Assembly: GCA_036417435.1 (NCBI GenBank) | Contig: CM070900.1 | Span: forward strand, 121,598,315-121,662,314 | Direction of reading: 5' to 3' | DNA: 64,000 nt | From: Inia geoffrensis | Lineage: Eukaryota > Chordata > Mammalia > Artiodactyla > Iniidae | Part shown: piece after piece, positions 12,171 to 22,718 of the stretch | Numbering within the stretch: position 1 is the stretch's first letter | Layout: each line of letters begins with the position of its first letter | Notes under the pieces: generated by a model | Told to the model about the DNA's origin: nothing | Seen by the model: the letters and a program-made list of their open reading frames with translations, nothing else | Databases searched by the model: none | Position numbers and translations under genes: made by a program

Positions 12171-12525
12171 ATTTTTTTTGTTGTTGTTTTTGTTTTTGTC
12201 TTTGCTGCATCGCATCTTCATTGCCGCACATGGGCTTTCTCTAGTTGCAGTGAGCAGGGGCTACTCTTTGTTGCGGTGCATGGGCTTCTCATTGCGGTGG
12301 ATTCTCTTGTTATGGAGCACAGGCTCTAGGTGCTTGGGCTTCGGTAGTTGTGGCATGCAGGCTCAGTAGTTGTGCCTCACGGGCTCTAGAGCACAGGCTG
12401 AGTAGTTATGGCACACAGGCTTGGTTGCTCCGCAGCATGTAGGATCTTCCTGGATCAGGGATCGAACCTGTGTCCCCTGCGTTGGCAGGTGGATTCTTAA
12501 CCACTTTGCCACCAGGGAAGTCCCT
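12171..12525 (-). mobile_element. Longer, older CHR-related tRNA SINE inserted in L1-B
   Basis: Antisense SINE of about 330 bp with the conserved end 'ccaccagggaagtccc' and 'gatcgaacctgtgtcccctg', but a longer 3' part built of 'ctctagttgcagtgagcagg', 'gggcttctcattgcggtgg' and 'ggctcagtagttgtg' units. This differs from the shorter, younger CHR copies in the window. Its divergence and imperfect candidate TSD ('cttgcttttacaa' against 'cttgtttttaatca') fit an older insertion. Confidence 0.85.
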
Positions 12526-12544
12526 TCTTGTTTTTAATCAATGT

Positions 12545-13480
12545 AATGTCTTATTTAAATGATCTTCAATCCTTTTATATATTTGCCTTTCCTATTGTAA
12601 TTTTCACTTTCGCATAAATTCTTGCTACTTTTCTCTTTTGAGGAGATCTTAGGGTAGGTTTAGTATTGCTGTATTCTTTTAGTTTTTACTTGTGTGAGAA
12701 ATTCTTTATCTCTCCTTCTATTCTAAATGATATTCTTGCTGGGTAAAGTATGTTGCAGGTTTTTCCCTTTCAGGACTGAGTATATCATGCCACTTCCTTC
12801 TGGTTTGCAACTTTCTGCAGAGAATTCATCCAGCTGATAGCCTGATAGGGATTCCCTTGTATATAGCTCTTTGTTTTTCTCTTGCTGCCTTTAGAGTTCT
12901 CTCTTTGTTTTTAACTTTTGCCATTTTAATTATGATATGTCTTGGGATAGGTCTGTTTGGGTTCATCTTTTTGGGGACCTTCTGTGCTTCCTGTACCTGG
13001 ATATCTATTTCTTTCTTTTGGCTTGGGAAATTTTTAGCCCTAATTTCGTCAAATAAATTTTCAATCCCCTTTTACCTCTCTTCTTCTGAGACCACTGTAA
13101 TGTGAACATTGGTATGGTTAATGTTATACCAGAAATCTTGTAAGTTGTTTTCATTTTTAAATTTTGTTTTTCTTTAGCTGTTCTGATTGAGTGATTTCCA
13201 TCATTCTGTTCTCCGGATCACTTATTTGTTCTTCAGTGTTATTTAGTTTGCTGTTGATTGCTCTAGATTGGTTGTTATCTCAGCACTTAAGTTGTCTAAT
13301 TTTGATTGCTTCATCTTAGTAGTTTCTAGTTCCTTGTTACAGTGATCGCATTTCTATTGATAATCTTAATTCCTTTAGCATTTTTCTTATCTTCTTTTTG
13401 AACTCAGGGTCTAGGAGACTGGTGAGGTCTGCTTCATTTCTTTTAGGGGATGTCTGTCGTTCTTTCAATTGGGAGTAGCT
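12545..13480 (-). pseudogene. L1-B ORF1 (RNA-binding chaperone protein) relic
   Basis: Minus-strand translation shows the ORF1 RRM and C-terminal region, for example a stretch reading NPNRPIPRHIIIKMAK followed by REKQRAIYKGIPIRLSA at about 12850-12990. The coiled-coil part lies towards 13480. Stops and frameshifts break it. ORF1 normally coats L1 RNA; this copy cannot do so. Confidence 0.7.
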
Positions 13481-14842
13481 CCTCTCCTTTTTCATTTTGC
13501 TTAACTTCTTCTGTCTGAATTTAGGAGAAACATTTTCTGCTGTGGTCTTGAAGGGATGTTTTCAACGTGGGAGCATCATGTGTACTCTGTGTGAGTCCAG
13601 TATTTTTGGTGTGAGGGCTGGTTTTGGTATGGATGCCAGCCACCTCTTCTCCCCAGAGTCTGCTGGCTGTTATCCCCTTGGTGGGGATGTGATTGGTGTT
13701 TTGGTGTCCAGGGCCTGCACTGGGTGTTAGGCAGAGCCCCCTCATTGTTCCATGGCCTGTTGGAGTCAGGGCCTCCTCCCCAGTTGTTGGAGTAGAAGCC
13801 CTGATGGTTGGATTTGATGAGGCTCCATTGCCCTTGAGTGCGTGCCCTGTCCCAAAGGAGGTGACCACTGAAGCAGGTGAGGCTCATGTAGTCATGGTGA
13901 ACCTATGTACCTCCCATGCAGTCCAAAGTTGCTTCCCTTTTTCCATTGTGTTTGTCCTAGATGTAGTGCTAGGCAGTGGTATGGAGCAGGCTGGTGCTGG
14001 GGGCCAGGGTGCTGTGGCTGCATGAATCGAGATGGTTGGCCTGCTGCCTGGGACCTTGACTGCCTCTGTGGCAGGCCTCTCCCAGGACCTGTCCACCCCA
14101 GATCCAACTCCAAGCAGAGGTGTGGGGTGGGCAGAATTGGAGCACTGAGTACTCCTCCCTAGAGGCTTTGTACCAGATACATGCCTTTCTGTGCTCCACC
14201 AGGTGCTGCTGACAAAGCCCAGACCCACCCCCTTTCCCCCAACCCCTGCCTTAGGAGTGCTGACATCGGAACAGTGTGCTCTGTTTTTAGACCTGGACCA
14301 CACCCCAGACCCTCAGGACTAGCTCCTTGCAGCTAAATGGAGTCTTTCCCTAGGGTTTGTCTGCCAAGATTCACTGCTTAGCTGCTGTAGGTATTTGCAG
14401 CCCCACCAGATTCACACTTTGATTGGGAAGTGTGGTGAGGTACAGGTGCCAGCACCAGTCTCCCTCCACCGTGACTGTTAGCAAGCCAGTCTGCACACAC
14501 TCCTCTCAAGTAAAGTCCAGGCTTCTCTAGCCCCTCTGTCTGTCCCAGCAGGCAAGGGGGCTCCCTAAGCCTGCCTGTGTGGACCTCTTCTCCTTTACAC
14601 ATCCCCCCCAGAGGCTCAGGTCCCATCCTGATGCCTTTTTTTTCTTTTCCTGTCCTACCTACTTACATGGAGGTCCTTCTTGCAGCTTTGGTTGTATAGG
14701 AGATCTTCTGCCCATTTCCCATTGGTTTTCTGTGAGAATTGTTCCACATGTAGATGTATTTTCGATGTGTTTGTTGGGGGAGGCGAGCTTCACATCCTCC
14801 TACTCTGCCATCGTGATCCCCCTCGGGAAGTCTGAATTTACT

Positions 14843-15264
14843 AAATAAGCATATTGCTGGCTACTGTGTGAGATTGATATATTTTAGCTACCTATATATA
14901 ATGGAAATGTTCTTTCTTATACGTACAGTAGTATTCCTGCACTTTTTAAAAATTGTTTTATTTATTCAATCATCTCTTACTGGGCTCCCACTGTGCGGCT
15001 GGCACATAGTCAGGTGCTGGAGATTCAGAGTTGATAGTGTCCACTCTTCAAGGATGAGTATTGTGATAAACATGTAACAGTTTTCTTCAGGAATAGAATC
15101 CTGTGTTAAATTTTATTTTAATGGCTTTTAAAAAATCAGCAGTGAATGAGCAAGTGCTTTTCTTTCACCAAAATCTAATAGGCTAGTAGTATTAGTCAAT
15201 AAATGGAACATGATTACTTAAATTTAAAGCATTCTTATTCTAAAAGAATTTCAGAATTGAAAGA
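14843..15264. other. TMEM167A intron 1, unique sequence with an old-repeat trace
   Basis: No gene seen. At about 14960-15060 the pattern 'ttattcaatcatctcttac ... gctggcacatagtcaggtgc ... gagattcagag' resembles an ancient mammalian repeat with a 'gtgccaggcactg' core. The family was not assigned. Confidence 0.4.
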
Positions 15265-15420
15265 AACTTGAGCCAGCATTGAGTCTGTCTCCCCATTCTC
15301 CACCCAGTTTTACTGATGTGAAACAACGATTTAGAGAAGCCAATATTCAACTGAGGTCATATAACCAGCTTACTTGCAGAGCTTGGAGACCCCATGTCCT
15401 GCCTAGTAGTCTGGGATCCT
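15265..15420 (-). repeat. MIR-like old SINE, antisense
   Basis: 'ccagttttactgatgtgaaa ... gtcatataaccagcttac ... gagcttggagaccccatgtc' follows the MIR order (antisense 'ttttacagatgaggaaac', 'ggtcacacagctagt'). It is heavily diverged. Confidence 0.55.
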
Positions 15421-15722
15421 AGAATATCTCTATTAATTATTGGTTAAGCTTTGATGAGCTGTTTTGGATTCATGACATTTTTGGTAGTGTTTTTAAGTTC
15501 TTGAATTTAGAATTTTGGTTGCATCTTCTGAATTCCTTAGCCCAAAGAATGGAGAGGAAAGTATGCTCTCAAAATACCTTGTGATTTTGCTTTTAAAGTG
15601 TTCTCAGACATGTCATTCTGTTTGCCTTTTTGAAGAAAAAAGTATGATTCTTAATATGAAATTGACATTTTTTACCTGTGCAGTTTATCTTCTGACATTA
15701 ATTTTTCTTTTTCTCTTTTTAG
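15421..15722. other. TMEM167A intron 1, 3' end with splice acceptor
   Basis: Contains the polypyrimidine tract 'ttaatttttctttttctctt' and the AG acceptor at 15721-15722 that leads into exon 2. No other feature was seen. Confidence 0.8.
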
Positions 15723-15832
15723 TCTGCCATTTTCAATTTTCAGAGTCTGTTGACTGTAATCTTGCTGCTTATATGTACCTGTGCTTATATCCGATCCTTG
15801 GCACCCAGCCTCCTGGACAGGAATAAAACTGG
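15723..15832 (+). CDS. TMEM167A: TMEM167A (Kish-A) coding exon 2, residues 2-38 (partial CDS)
   Basis: This 110-bp exon encodes the N-terminal half of Kish-A, a small two-span membrane protein of the Golgi/early secretory pathway whose fly homologue kish is needed for secretion. The translation starts [10 protein letters not shown], runs through a hydrophobic first segment (about residues 7-27, [11 protein letters not shown]) and ends at DRNKTG with the last codon split after two bases. The acceptor is a pyrimidine tract plus AG at 15721-15722; the donor GTATGT starts at 15833. The initiator Met must be supplied by exon 1, outside the window. The coding sequence is join(exon 1, 15723-15832, 20425-20459, 28390-28460), 72 residues in total, equal to the human protein as I recall it. 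No frame disruption. Confidence 0.96.
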
Positions 15833-17788
15833 GTATGTCACTAATAATGTCTAATCACCCAAATTAGTTCTTAGAGATATTGAATGTCAATTATTGAAAG
15901 TCATTAAATAATTTAATTCCTATATGTAATTTAGTTTGTAATAACTTTTTACATTATTTTTCCCTATTTTTAAAAATCCAAATCTTTATATTCACAGAAG
16001 CTTACTAAATAAAAATATAAATATCAGAAGTGACCTGAAATGTGTTAGACTGAAAAAAAAGTGTATTTTAAAAGATGTGATAGATTTTTTTCTGAGATTG
16101 AAGCTACAATTTAGTACTTTCAAAGACAGTGTTTGTGGCCTTAGTATTTAATAGAATATTAGTAAAATTGGTTATCATATTTTGAAAGCATTAAACATCT
16201 TATAAGCACTATGTCCATAAAAATAATAATATAGACATTGCCTCTTCATTCCCAGACTGGTCTAATCATACAGGCTCCTCATCTGTATCATAAAGCAAAC
16301 ATCTTCGGAGAAATTTATTTAGCTTACTTAAAAAAGTAATGAAAATTCAGTCTTGGGCATGTCACATCACTTTTAATTATATGTTCACACCCCCAAAAAA
16401 TTTAAGCTTAATATGATACCACAAAGACTTAAAATTTTTAAGTGCCATGTTCCTAATACAGAAATACATATTGAGTTCAACCAGAAGGACAAGTATGTAA
16501 AAAAACAGAGACCATGTGGTGAAAACTATGCAGACTTTCTTTGCCTTACAGATTTATTAATTTCTTGAATTCACAATTGTCTTTCTTTTGTGGTAAGATC
16601 CTGTACCTCACTTAATCATCTTAAGAACTAATAGGATGAAATAGTAGAATACTTCACATAGGAATAATTATCTCCAGCACCTTTTTTGTTTTTGATGAAA
16701 GGAAAAGGGCCAAATGAAGATCCTGCAAGGTCAAACTCTGCTTTTCCACTAATAAAAAGCCCCTACAAGAGGCCAGGTAGTAGATACTCAAGCATGAGAG
16801 GAAATAATTCTTTTCTTCAACTCCATTATATCTTTGGGGTCATAATTAACATTTATTCAAACATCCTATTATCTAAATCATTTGGCTTTTGTTACTATTC
16901 CTTTCTTTTTATTACATAGGTTGGTTCGAACATCTATAAAGATATAAATAGAACCCCTAACCAGTTTTGAATAATGAAAATCTATAATCCTGTTCCAATA
17001 AACTGATTGTCTCTATTGGCATGAGGAATTTTATTTAACCTACTGAAGGTGAAAATAGATGTTATTTGTCCATCAGTTTTTCTCACTTCCTTTGTAGACA
17101 TTATCTTCTCATCAGTCCACCTTTTTCTCTGAACTCAGCACTCAATACTTTGTCCCTTTGTTGAAATTATATAATCTTATTTGTTGCTTAGGTGTGCCTG
17201 AAGCCTTTCTACCCAGCCAGTTTTATTTCCTCCTACCCTTCCTCTGCAACCCCCAACAATTAACTTATAATTAAAACATATGGTAGAATCCAATAAACAG
17301 TATCATTGATCATTAGTTTAGATTTCTAATGTAATACATAATGTCTAATAAGAAATATAAGTGTTTATGTCATTGAAGAATAATCTCATAGTGGTAGAAC
17401 AAGTGTATTTGTACTTTTCTGATGCTGCAACAAAAAAAGTAGATTGCATGTGGAAATGTCTGCTCCTCATTCCTTTGGAAGCAGGAACACATCCATAACA
17501 TGCTACATTAAAAAAGGAGTTCTCAGGGCTGCCAACCTTACAGTAGAGGTTGAGTAGTAGTATATTTCTCCTACATAAAAACCAAAGAAATAACATGCCT
17601 ATTTTCACATTTTAAAATATATAATGATATAGTCAGCTGTTTCAAAGCTTTTTTTTTAAACTTTGCTTCTATTTATATAAATGTTAAGCCCCTTTTATTT
17701 TAACTTGTACATATGAAGTATTTTCTGTAGAAGAAATTTTTACTGGTCATTGTTCTGTTGTAATACGTATTTTTATGAGACTCAAAAT
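15833..17788. other. TMEM167A intron 2, first unique part
   Basis: AT-rich intronic sequence starting with the donor GTATGT. No repeat family or RNA gene was recognised. Confidence 0.6.
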
Positions 17789-18008
17789 AAGCTTTCCGGG
17801 CTTCCCTGGTGGCACAGTGTTTGAGAGTCCACCTGCCGATGCAGGGAACACGGGTTCGTGCCCTGGTCCGGGAGGATCCCACATGCCGCAGACCGGCTGG
17901 GCCCATGAGCCATGGCCGCTGGACCTGCACATCTGGAGCCTGTGCTCCACAGCGGGAGAGGCCACAACAGTGAGAGACCCACGTACCACAAAAAAAAAAA
18001 AGCTTTCC
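17789..18008 (+). mobile_element. CHR-type SINE in TMEM167A intron 2
   Basis: Body from 17798 ('gggcttccctggtggcacag') to an A-run ending near 17999. It is flanked by the perfect 9-bp TSD 'aagctttcc' at 17789-17797 and 18000-18008, and carries the B-box-like 'gggttcgtgcc'. Confidence 0.93.
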
Positions 18009-18739
18009 TTTCATTATAGTGAGTATTCCATGCTAAAGTGAAGATAATCTGGACCAATTAGATAAAATGAGTTCTTGATAACTTCACTGTTGAAAATAAC
18101 AAATTAATTTTCTGCTGCTTCAAATAATATAGAACTAAAAAGCAACAAAAAAAGATTGCTACTTTGTCTTGCTTCATATTTTCGTAGACTTAATAGTTTT
18201 ATCAGCAGATATACTTATTGGTTTATATCCTTAGAAACTAAGCAGCATATCTGCATTGGTTTTTACCAGATAATAAAGTTCCTTTTAGCAGTTGGGATAT
18301 TACAGAAATGTCTAGGTAGGGAAATACGTGTAAAAGGCCAAAGCAGTACCAATTAATCTCTTAAGTTGCCAAGTTGGGAAATTTTTTTCATTTAAATAGC
18401 ATTCAATATGCTAAGTGTGTTATACCAATTTCCTAATGAGGCTTTTAGTTATTTCTAGACTATAAGACCTGAAAAGACCTTGACTGTGGTCATGTGGTTT
18501 CAGATTATTCTGTGGGGCCCTAAGCTTTCCATAGAGGAACTTCAGGTGTCCTGCCTCTGAGTACCTCAGCCAGAGGAGCTTTAAGTCAGTAATGCATTTT
18601 ATAATCAATAGACTTTTAGAATCAAGCATCCAGGGCTTTGCAGATGACTAACCAGTTGTCTTTCATTTTTTGATGAAATGTAAGCCAATGTAAGTGATAC
18701 CTGGAGTCATGTCACATACACCTTTAGCCTGTGTAATAC
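18009..18739. other. TMEM167A intron 2, unique sequence
   Basis: No gene or repeat was recognised. Confidence 0.5.
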
Positions 18740-18895
18740 TGAACACAGCACATGTTAATCACTATTCTAAAGACTTTCTGTGTAATAACTCATTTAATCC
18801 TTGTAACAACCCTATGAGGATGAGATAAAGAGAAAAGGTAAAATAACTTGCCCACAGTTATGCAACCAATTAAGTAGAATTGAACTTAGACACAA
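18740..18895 (-). repeat. MIR SINE fragment, antisense
   Basis: 'aactcatttaatccttgtaa' followed by 'caaccctatgaggatgag' and 'aacttgcccacagttatgc' is the antisense MIR core in the correct order. Confidence 0.75.
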
Positions 18896-19387
18896 TCTAG
18901 CCCTGATCCTTTGCTTTCAAGAGTGTTTATGATTTTTGTCCTTTTTATTCTTATAAGAAGAAAATTGTTTCACCTGTCAGAATGCCCATCCCTCACAATA
19001 AACTTGTATTTTTGCCCGTTTCATTTAATCTGTACTAAGAGACTTATTGCTTTGATGTCAGGAATTCACTGTATACTTCAAAGGAGGAAAGTGTATAGAA
19101 CTTAATTGAATCAGCATTTTCTTTCAGTCTTAACCATTCAAATACAATGATTCATTGCCAGCCATCTCTTTGGGCAAAAAAAAAAAAAATTATAAATTTC
19201 CCTGTAATTTAAACATTATGATTTTCTTATACCAATCCTAGTAAGTAATGTTAATTTATCTTGATTTGTAACCATGTGTAACACTATTTATAATTCTATT
19301 CTTTTGTCACACCAACAAAATAGTTGTCTACAATGTGTTTTTTTTTCCAAATATCTCTATTCATTGAATGACTTGTCCTTTTTTTTG
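18896..19387. other. TMEM167A intron 2, unique sequence
   Basis: No gene or repeat was recognised. It includes a short A-run at about 19175-19190. Confidence 0.5.
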
Positions 19388-19637
19388 AGCTGGTATTTTT
19401 TGTTTTGTTTTGTTTTTGTTTTGTTTCTTTTTGCGGTACGCGGGCCTCTCACTGTTGTGGCCTCCCGTTGCGGAGCACAGGCTCCGGACGCGCAGGCCCA
19501 GCAGCCATGGCCCACAGGCCCAGCCGCTCCGCGGCATGTGGGATCTTCCCAGACCAGGGCACGAACCCGTGTCCCCTGCATCGGCAGGCGGACTCTCAAC
19601 CACTGCGCCACCAGGGAAGCCGTAGCTGGTATTTTTT
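19388..19637 (-). mobile_element. CHR-type SINE in TMEM167A intron 2, antisense
   Basis: Body about 19402-19623, beginning with a (T)nG-rich tail and 'gcggtacgcgggcctctcac'. It is flanked by a perfect 14-bp TSD 'agctggtatttttt' (19388-19401 and 19624-19637). The tail is a patterned 'ttttgttttg' run rather than pure T. Confidence 0.94.
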
Positions 19638-20424
19638 AATGCATGCAAAATAAGTGATATATCCATATAATATGTATTCATAATATATTCATCCATAGAA
19701 TTGAAATGGACATATTAGTCTAATTTTTCTTATTTCCAGAGTATATGTGTTTTAAATGGCATATTTAGTTAATTGCATATACAATTATATGAAACTAGGG
19801 TTTTCCACTTACATTGAAATATATATGTTGAAATATATTATATTGAATATATTACACTGAAATATAGGCTCATATTTTTGTATTTCTCCTTATTTAATGT
19901 TATAGTTATGTAAATGCTATCATTGGAGTTCATGATTATAGATCATTTAAATAAAGAACTATATTCAGTAAGAAGTAAGTTTTTTCAGTATGAGAGTTTT
20001 ATTTTTTAATGTCAAAATTTATCCAGAACCAACTGGTCCCATTTACTGTTTTCTCAAAGTAAACATTTATTTAAATGGGCATATGTATTTTCTGCTTTTG
20101 AAGGTAAAGCACTTGAAGTTGACGGAATCAATCTTCTAATAGTAAGCCCTGGTGCAAATTTTTGCCACTCTCACATTAATTTACTTTGGGCTTAACCTGT
20201 GACACAACATATGTTCAGGTTCTGACAGTTTCTATACATTGATGGTTGATAAGCTATTATTGTGTCCTACTTTTCTCCATAAGTGGTGGCTCAACATCAA
20301 CTACATTTCAGTTTAAAGCAAAGCATCAGCAGTTAAAATACTAGTATATAATAAATTCTCCATATAGTTCTGAATAATTCACCTTTCCCAGTAAACAGTA
20401 GCTACTTTTTTTTATTCTATGCAG
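19638..20424. other. TMEM167A intron 2, 3' part with splice acceptor
   Basis: AT-rich. It ends in 'cttttttttattctatgcag' (20405-20424), the acceptor for exon 3. No other feature was recognised. Confidence 0.7.
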
Positions 20425-20459
20425 GTTGTTGGGTATATTTTGGAAGTGTGCCAGAATTG
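20425..20459 (+). CDS. TMEM167A: TMEM167A coding exon 3, residues 38-50 (35-bp small exon)
   Basis: Only 35 bp long. Together with the two bases from exon 2 it encodes G-LLGIFWKCARI plus the first base of the next Gly codon. The acceptor is 'attctatgcag' and the donor GTGAGT begins at 20460. The exon covers the short loop between the two hydrophobic segments of Kish-A (WKCARI, basic). Skipping it would shift the frame because 35 is not a multiple of three, so correct inclusion is essential. Frame and phase fit exons 2 and 4 exactly. Confidence 0.95.
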
Positions 20460-21079
20460 GTGAGTATCTATCTATAATCTCTCTCCACTTTTTCATCTGT
20501 AAATTGTTGGCCAATTTACTTGTTGTGTTCAAACAAATCAAATGTCAGTTTTTAAAGTGCAGCCTTCCCAACTATGTGCATTTTGCAGTAGTTTGTAGAT
20601 TTCCACCTAACTCTTTTCCTGACACTATTTAAAACTAGACTTCATAGATAGCTAATAATACTTCATTAGCAGGGAGATGGAAAATATGACAAGTCTCTCT
20701 AATTCAGATATCAAATATTATGCATTCCTGGTTTTGGGGAGATTTCAGACAAATGTGTATAGTTTTATGCACACATACTTTAGTATAGAGCATGCAATTC
20801 TGTATGATGTGAACCATTTTGATAACTGAGGATGATTTTTCCATTTAATGAAAGGCTTGCTGAGCAACCATCTAATTGCCCTCTGCTAGGTCATAGAATC
20901 TTATTGGTTGCTTTTAGAAAACATGAACTATTTCATCTTTTGAATCCATGTATGTGGTCATACTTGAGCTTTGTGTAAATGTGGATATCTTCTAATTTTT
21001 CATAATAAGATTAGTAGCACCTTAAGTGTGTTTATGGTTAGATAACAATATATACGATACATTGTCCCATAACACTATG
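20460..21079. other. TMEM167A intron 3, unique sequence
   Basis: AT-rich, starting with the donor GTGAGT. No feature was recognised. Confidence 0.6.
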
Positions 21080-21155
21080 TATATAATAACATTTAACACA
21101 GTGCCCAGCACATAGTAGACTCTCAAATGATTGGTAAGTAAATGAATTAAAATGC
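21080..21155 (+). repeat. MIR SINE 3' fragment
   Basis: 'cagtgcccagcacatagtag' followed by 'actctcaaatgattggtaag' and 'taaatgaatt' matches the MIR 3' end. Confidence 0.7.
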
Positions 21156-21302
21156 ATTTTATTTGCCAGTATTCTTCTTTTATTGCAGTATAGTTGATGT
21201 AGAATATTACATAAGATACAGGTATACAACATAGTGATTCATAATTTTTAAGGTTATATTCCATTTATAGTTATTATAAAATAGTGGCTGTATTCCCTGT
21301 GT

Positions 21303-21548
21303 TGTACTATATATTCTTTTTTTTTCTGAGGAGGGGGGGTGCTGGTACGCGGGCCTCTCACTGTTGTGGCCTCTCCCGTTGCGGAGCACAGGCTCCGGAC
21401 TGCAGGCTCAGCGGCCATGGCTCACGGGCCCAACCGGTCCACGGCATGTGGGATCCTCCCGGACCGGGGCATGAACCCGCACCCCCTGCATTGGCAGGTG
21501 GACTCTCAACCACTGCGCCACCAGGGAAGCCCTGTACTATATATTCTT
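21303..21548 (-). mobile_element. CHR-type SINE inserted in L1-C 3'UTR
   Basis: Body 21319-21532, antisense. A perfect 16-bp TSD 'tgtactatatattctt' lies at 21303-21318 and 21533-21548. The tail is unusual: between the T-run and 'gtacgcgggcctctcac' it reads 'ctgaggagggggggtgctg' instead of the normal 'gcg', so the SINE 3' end has been rearranged or carries extra sequence. Confidence 0.93.
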
Positions 21549-22718
21549 GTGGCTTATTTATTTTATACATTACAGTTTGTACTTCTGAACCCCCTACTTG
21601 TGTCTTTCCCCTCCCCCCTTCCCTCTCACCACTGGTAACCGCTAGTTTTTTCTCTGTCTGTGAATCTGTTTACTTTTTCCTATATTCACTACTTGGTTTT
21701 ATTTTTTAGATTCTACATATAAGTGATATCATACAGTGTTTGTCTTTCTCTGACTGATTTATTTCACTTAGCATAAAAATCTTCAAGTCTATCCATGTGG
21801 TTGGAAATGGCAAAATTTCATTCTTTTTTATGGCTGAGTAGTATTCCAGAGAGAGAGAGAGTGAGTGTGTGTGTGTATGCCACACCTTTATCAATTCACC
21901 TGTTGATGGACACTTAGGTTGCTTCCATATCTTGGCAATTGTAAGTAATACTACTTTGAACATTACGGTGCATGTATCTTTTCAAAATAATGTTTTTGTT
22001 TTAGTCGGATATGCACCCAGGAGTGGGATTGCTGGGTCATATGGTAGCTCTATTTTTACTGTTTGGAGAAACCTCCATCCTGTTTCCCGCAGTGGCTGCA
22101 CCAATTTACATTCCCACCACCATCCACATCCTCAGCAACATTTGTTGTGTTCTTTCTGATGATAGGCGTTCTGACAGGTGTGAGATAACATCTCATTTTT
22201 GGTTTTAATTTGTATTTCTCTGATGATTAATAGTGTTGAGCATCTTTTCATCTGCCTTTTGGTCATCTCTATGTCTTCTTTGAAAAAATTTCTATTCAGG
22301 TCTTCTGCCCAGTTTTAATTGGGTTGTTTGTTTTTTTGATGTTGAGTTGTATGAGCTGTTTATAGATTTTGTATATTAATCCCTTATCAGTCATATCATT
22401 AGCAAATATTTTCTCCCATTGTGTAGGTTGTCTTTTTGTTTTGCTGATGGCTTCCTTAGCCGTGTGAAAGCTTTTATGTTTACTTAGGTCTGATTTGTTT
22501 ATTTTTGCTTTTGTTTCCTTTGCATTAGGAGACAGATCAAAAAAATACATGATTTATGTCAAAGAGTGTTCCACTTATGTTTTCTTCTGGGAGTTTTATG
22601 GTTTCCGGTCCTACATTTAGGTCTTCAGTCCATTTTGAGATTATTTTTATATGTGGTATGAGAAACTATTCTGACTTCATTCTTTTACATGTAGCTGTTT
22701 TCCCAGCACCACTGAGGG

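Larger units (their letters stand above)
7688..14831 (-). mobile_element. LINE-1 element B, near full length, antisense, carrying two SINEs
   Basis: The minus strand reads as a complete but decayed L1: 5'UTR about 13490-14831, ORF1 about 12545-13480, ORF2 about 8020-12165, and 3'UTR from about 8020 down to a T-run at 7688. The 5' end reads 'gatggcagagtaggaggatg' on the minus strand, a different 5'UTR type from elements A, C and E. A degenerate TSD candidate is 'ctgactttaca' (7668-7678) against 'ctgaatttact' (14832-14842). Two SINEs interrupt it, at 9686-9890 and 12171-12525. Every ORF is broken by stops and frameshifts, so it is inactive. Confidence 0.85.

Noticed and set aside
1..15722. TMEM167A exon 1 within the window
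   Set aside because: No GC-rich promoter-like region with an ATG followed directly by a splice donor was seen; the GC-rich parts are L1 5'UTRs.
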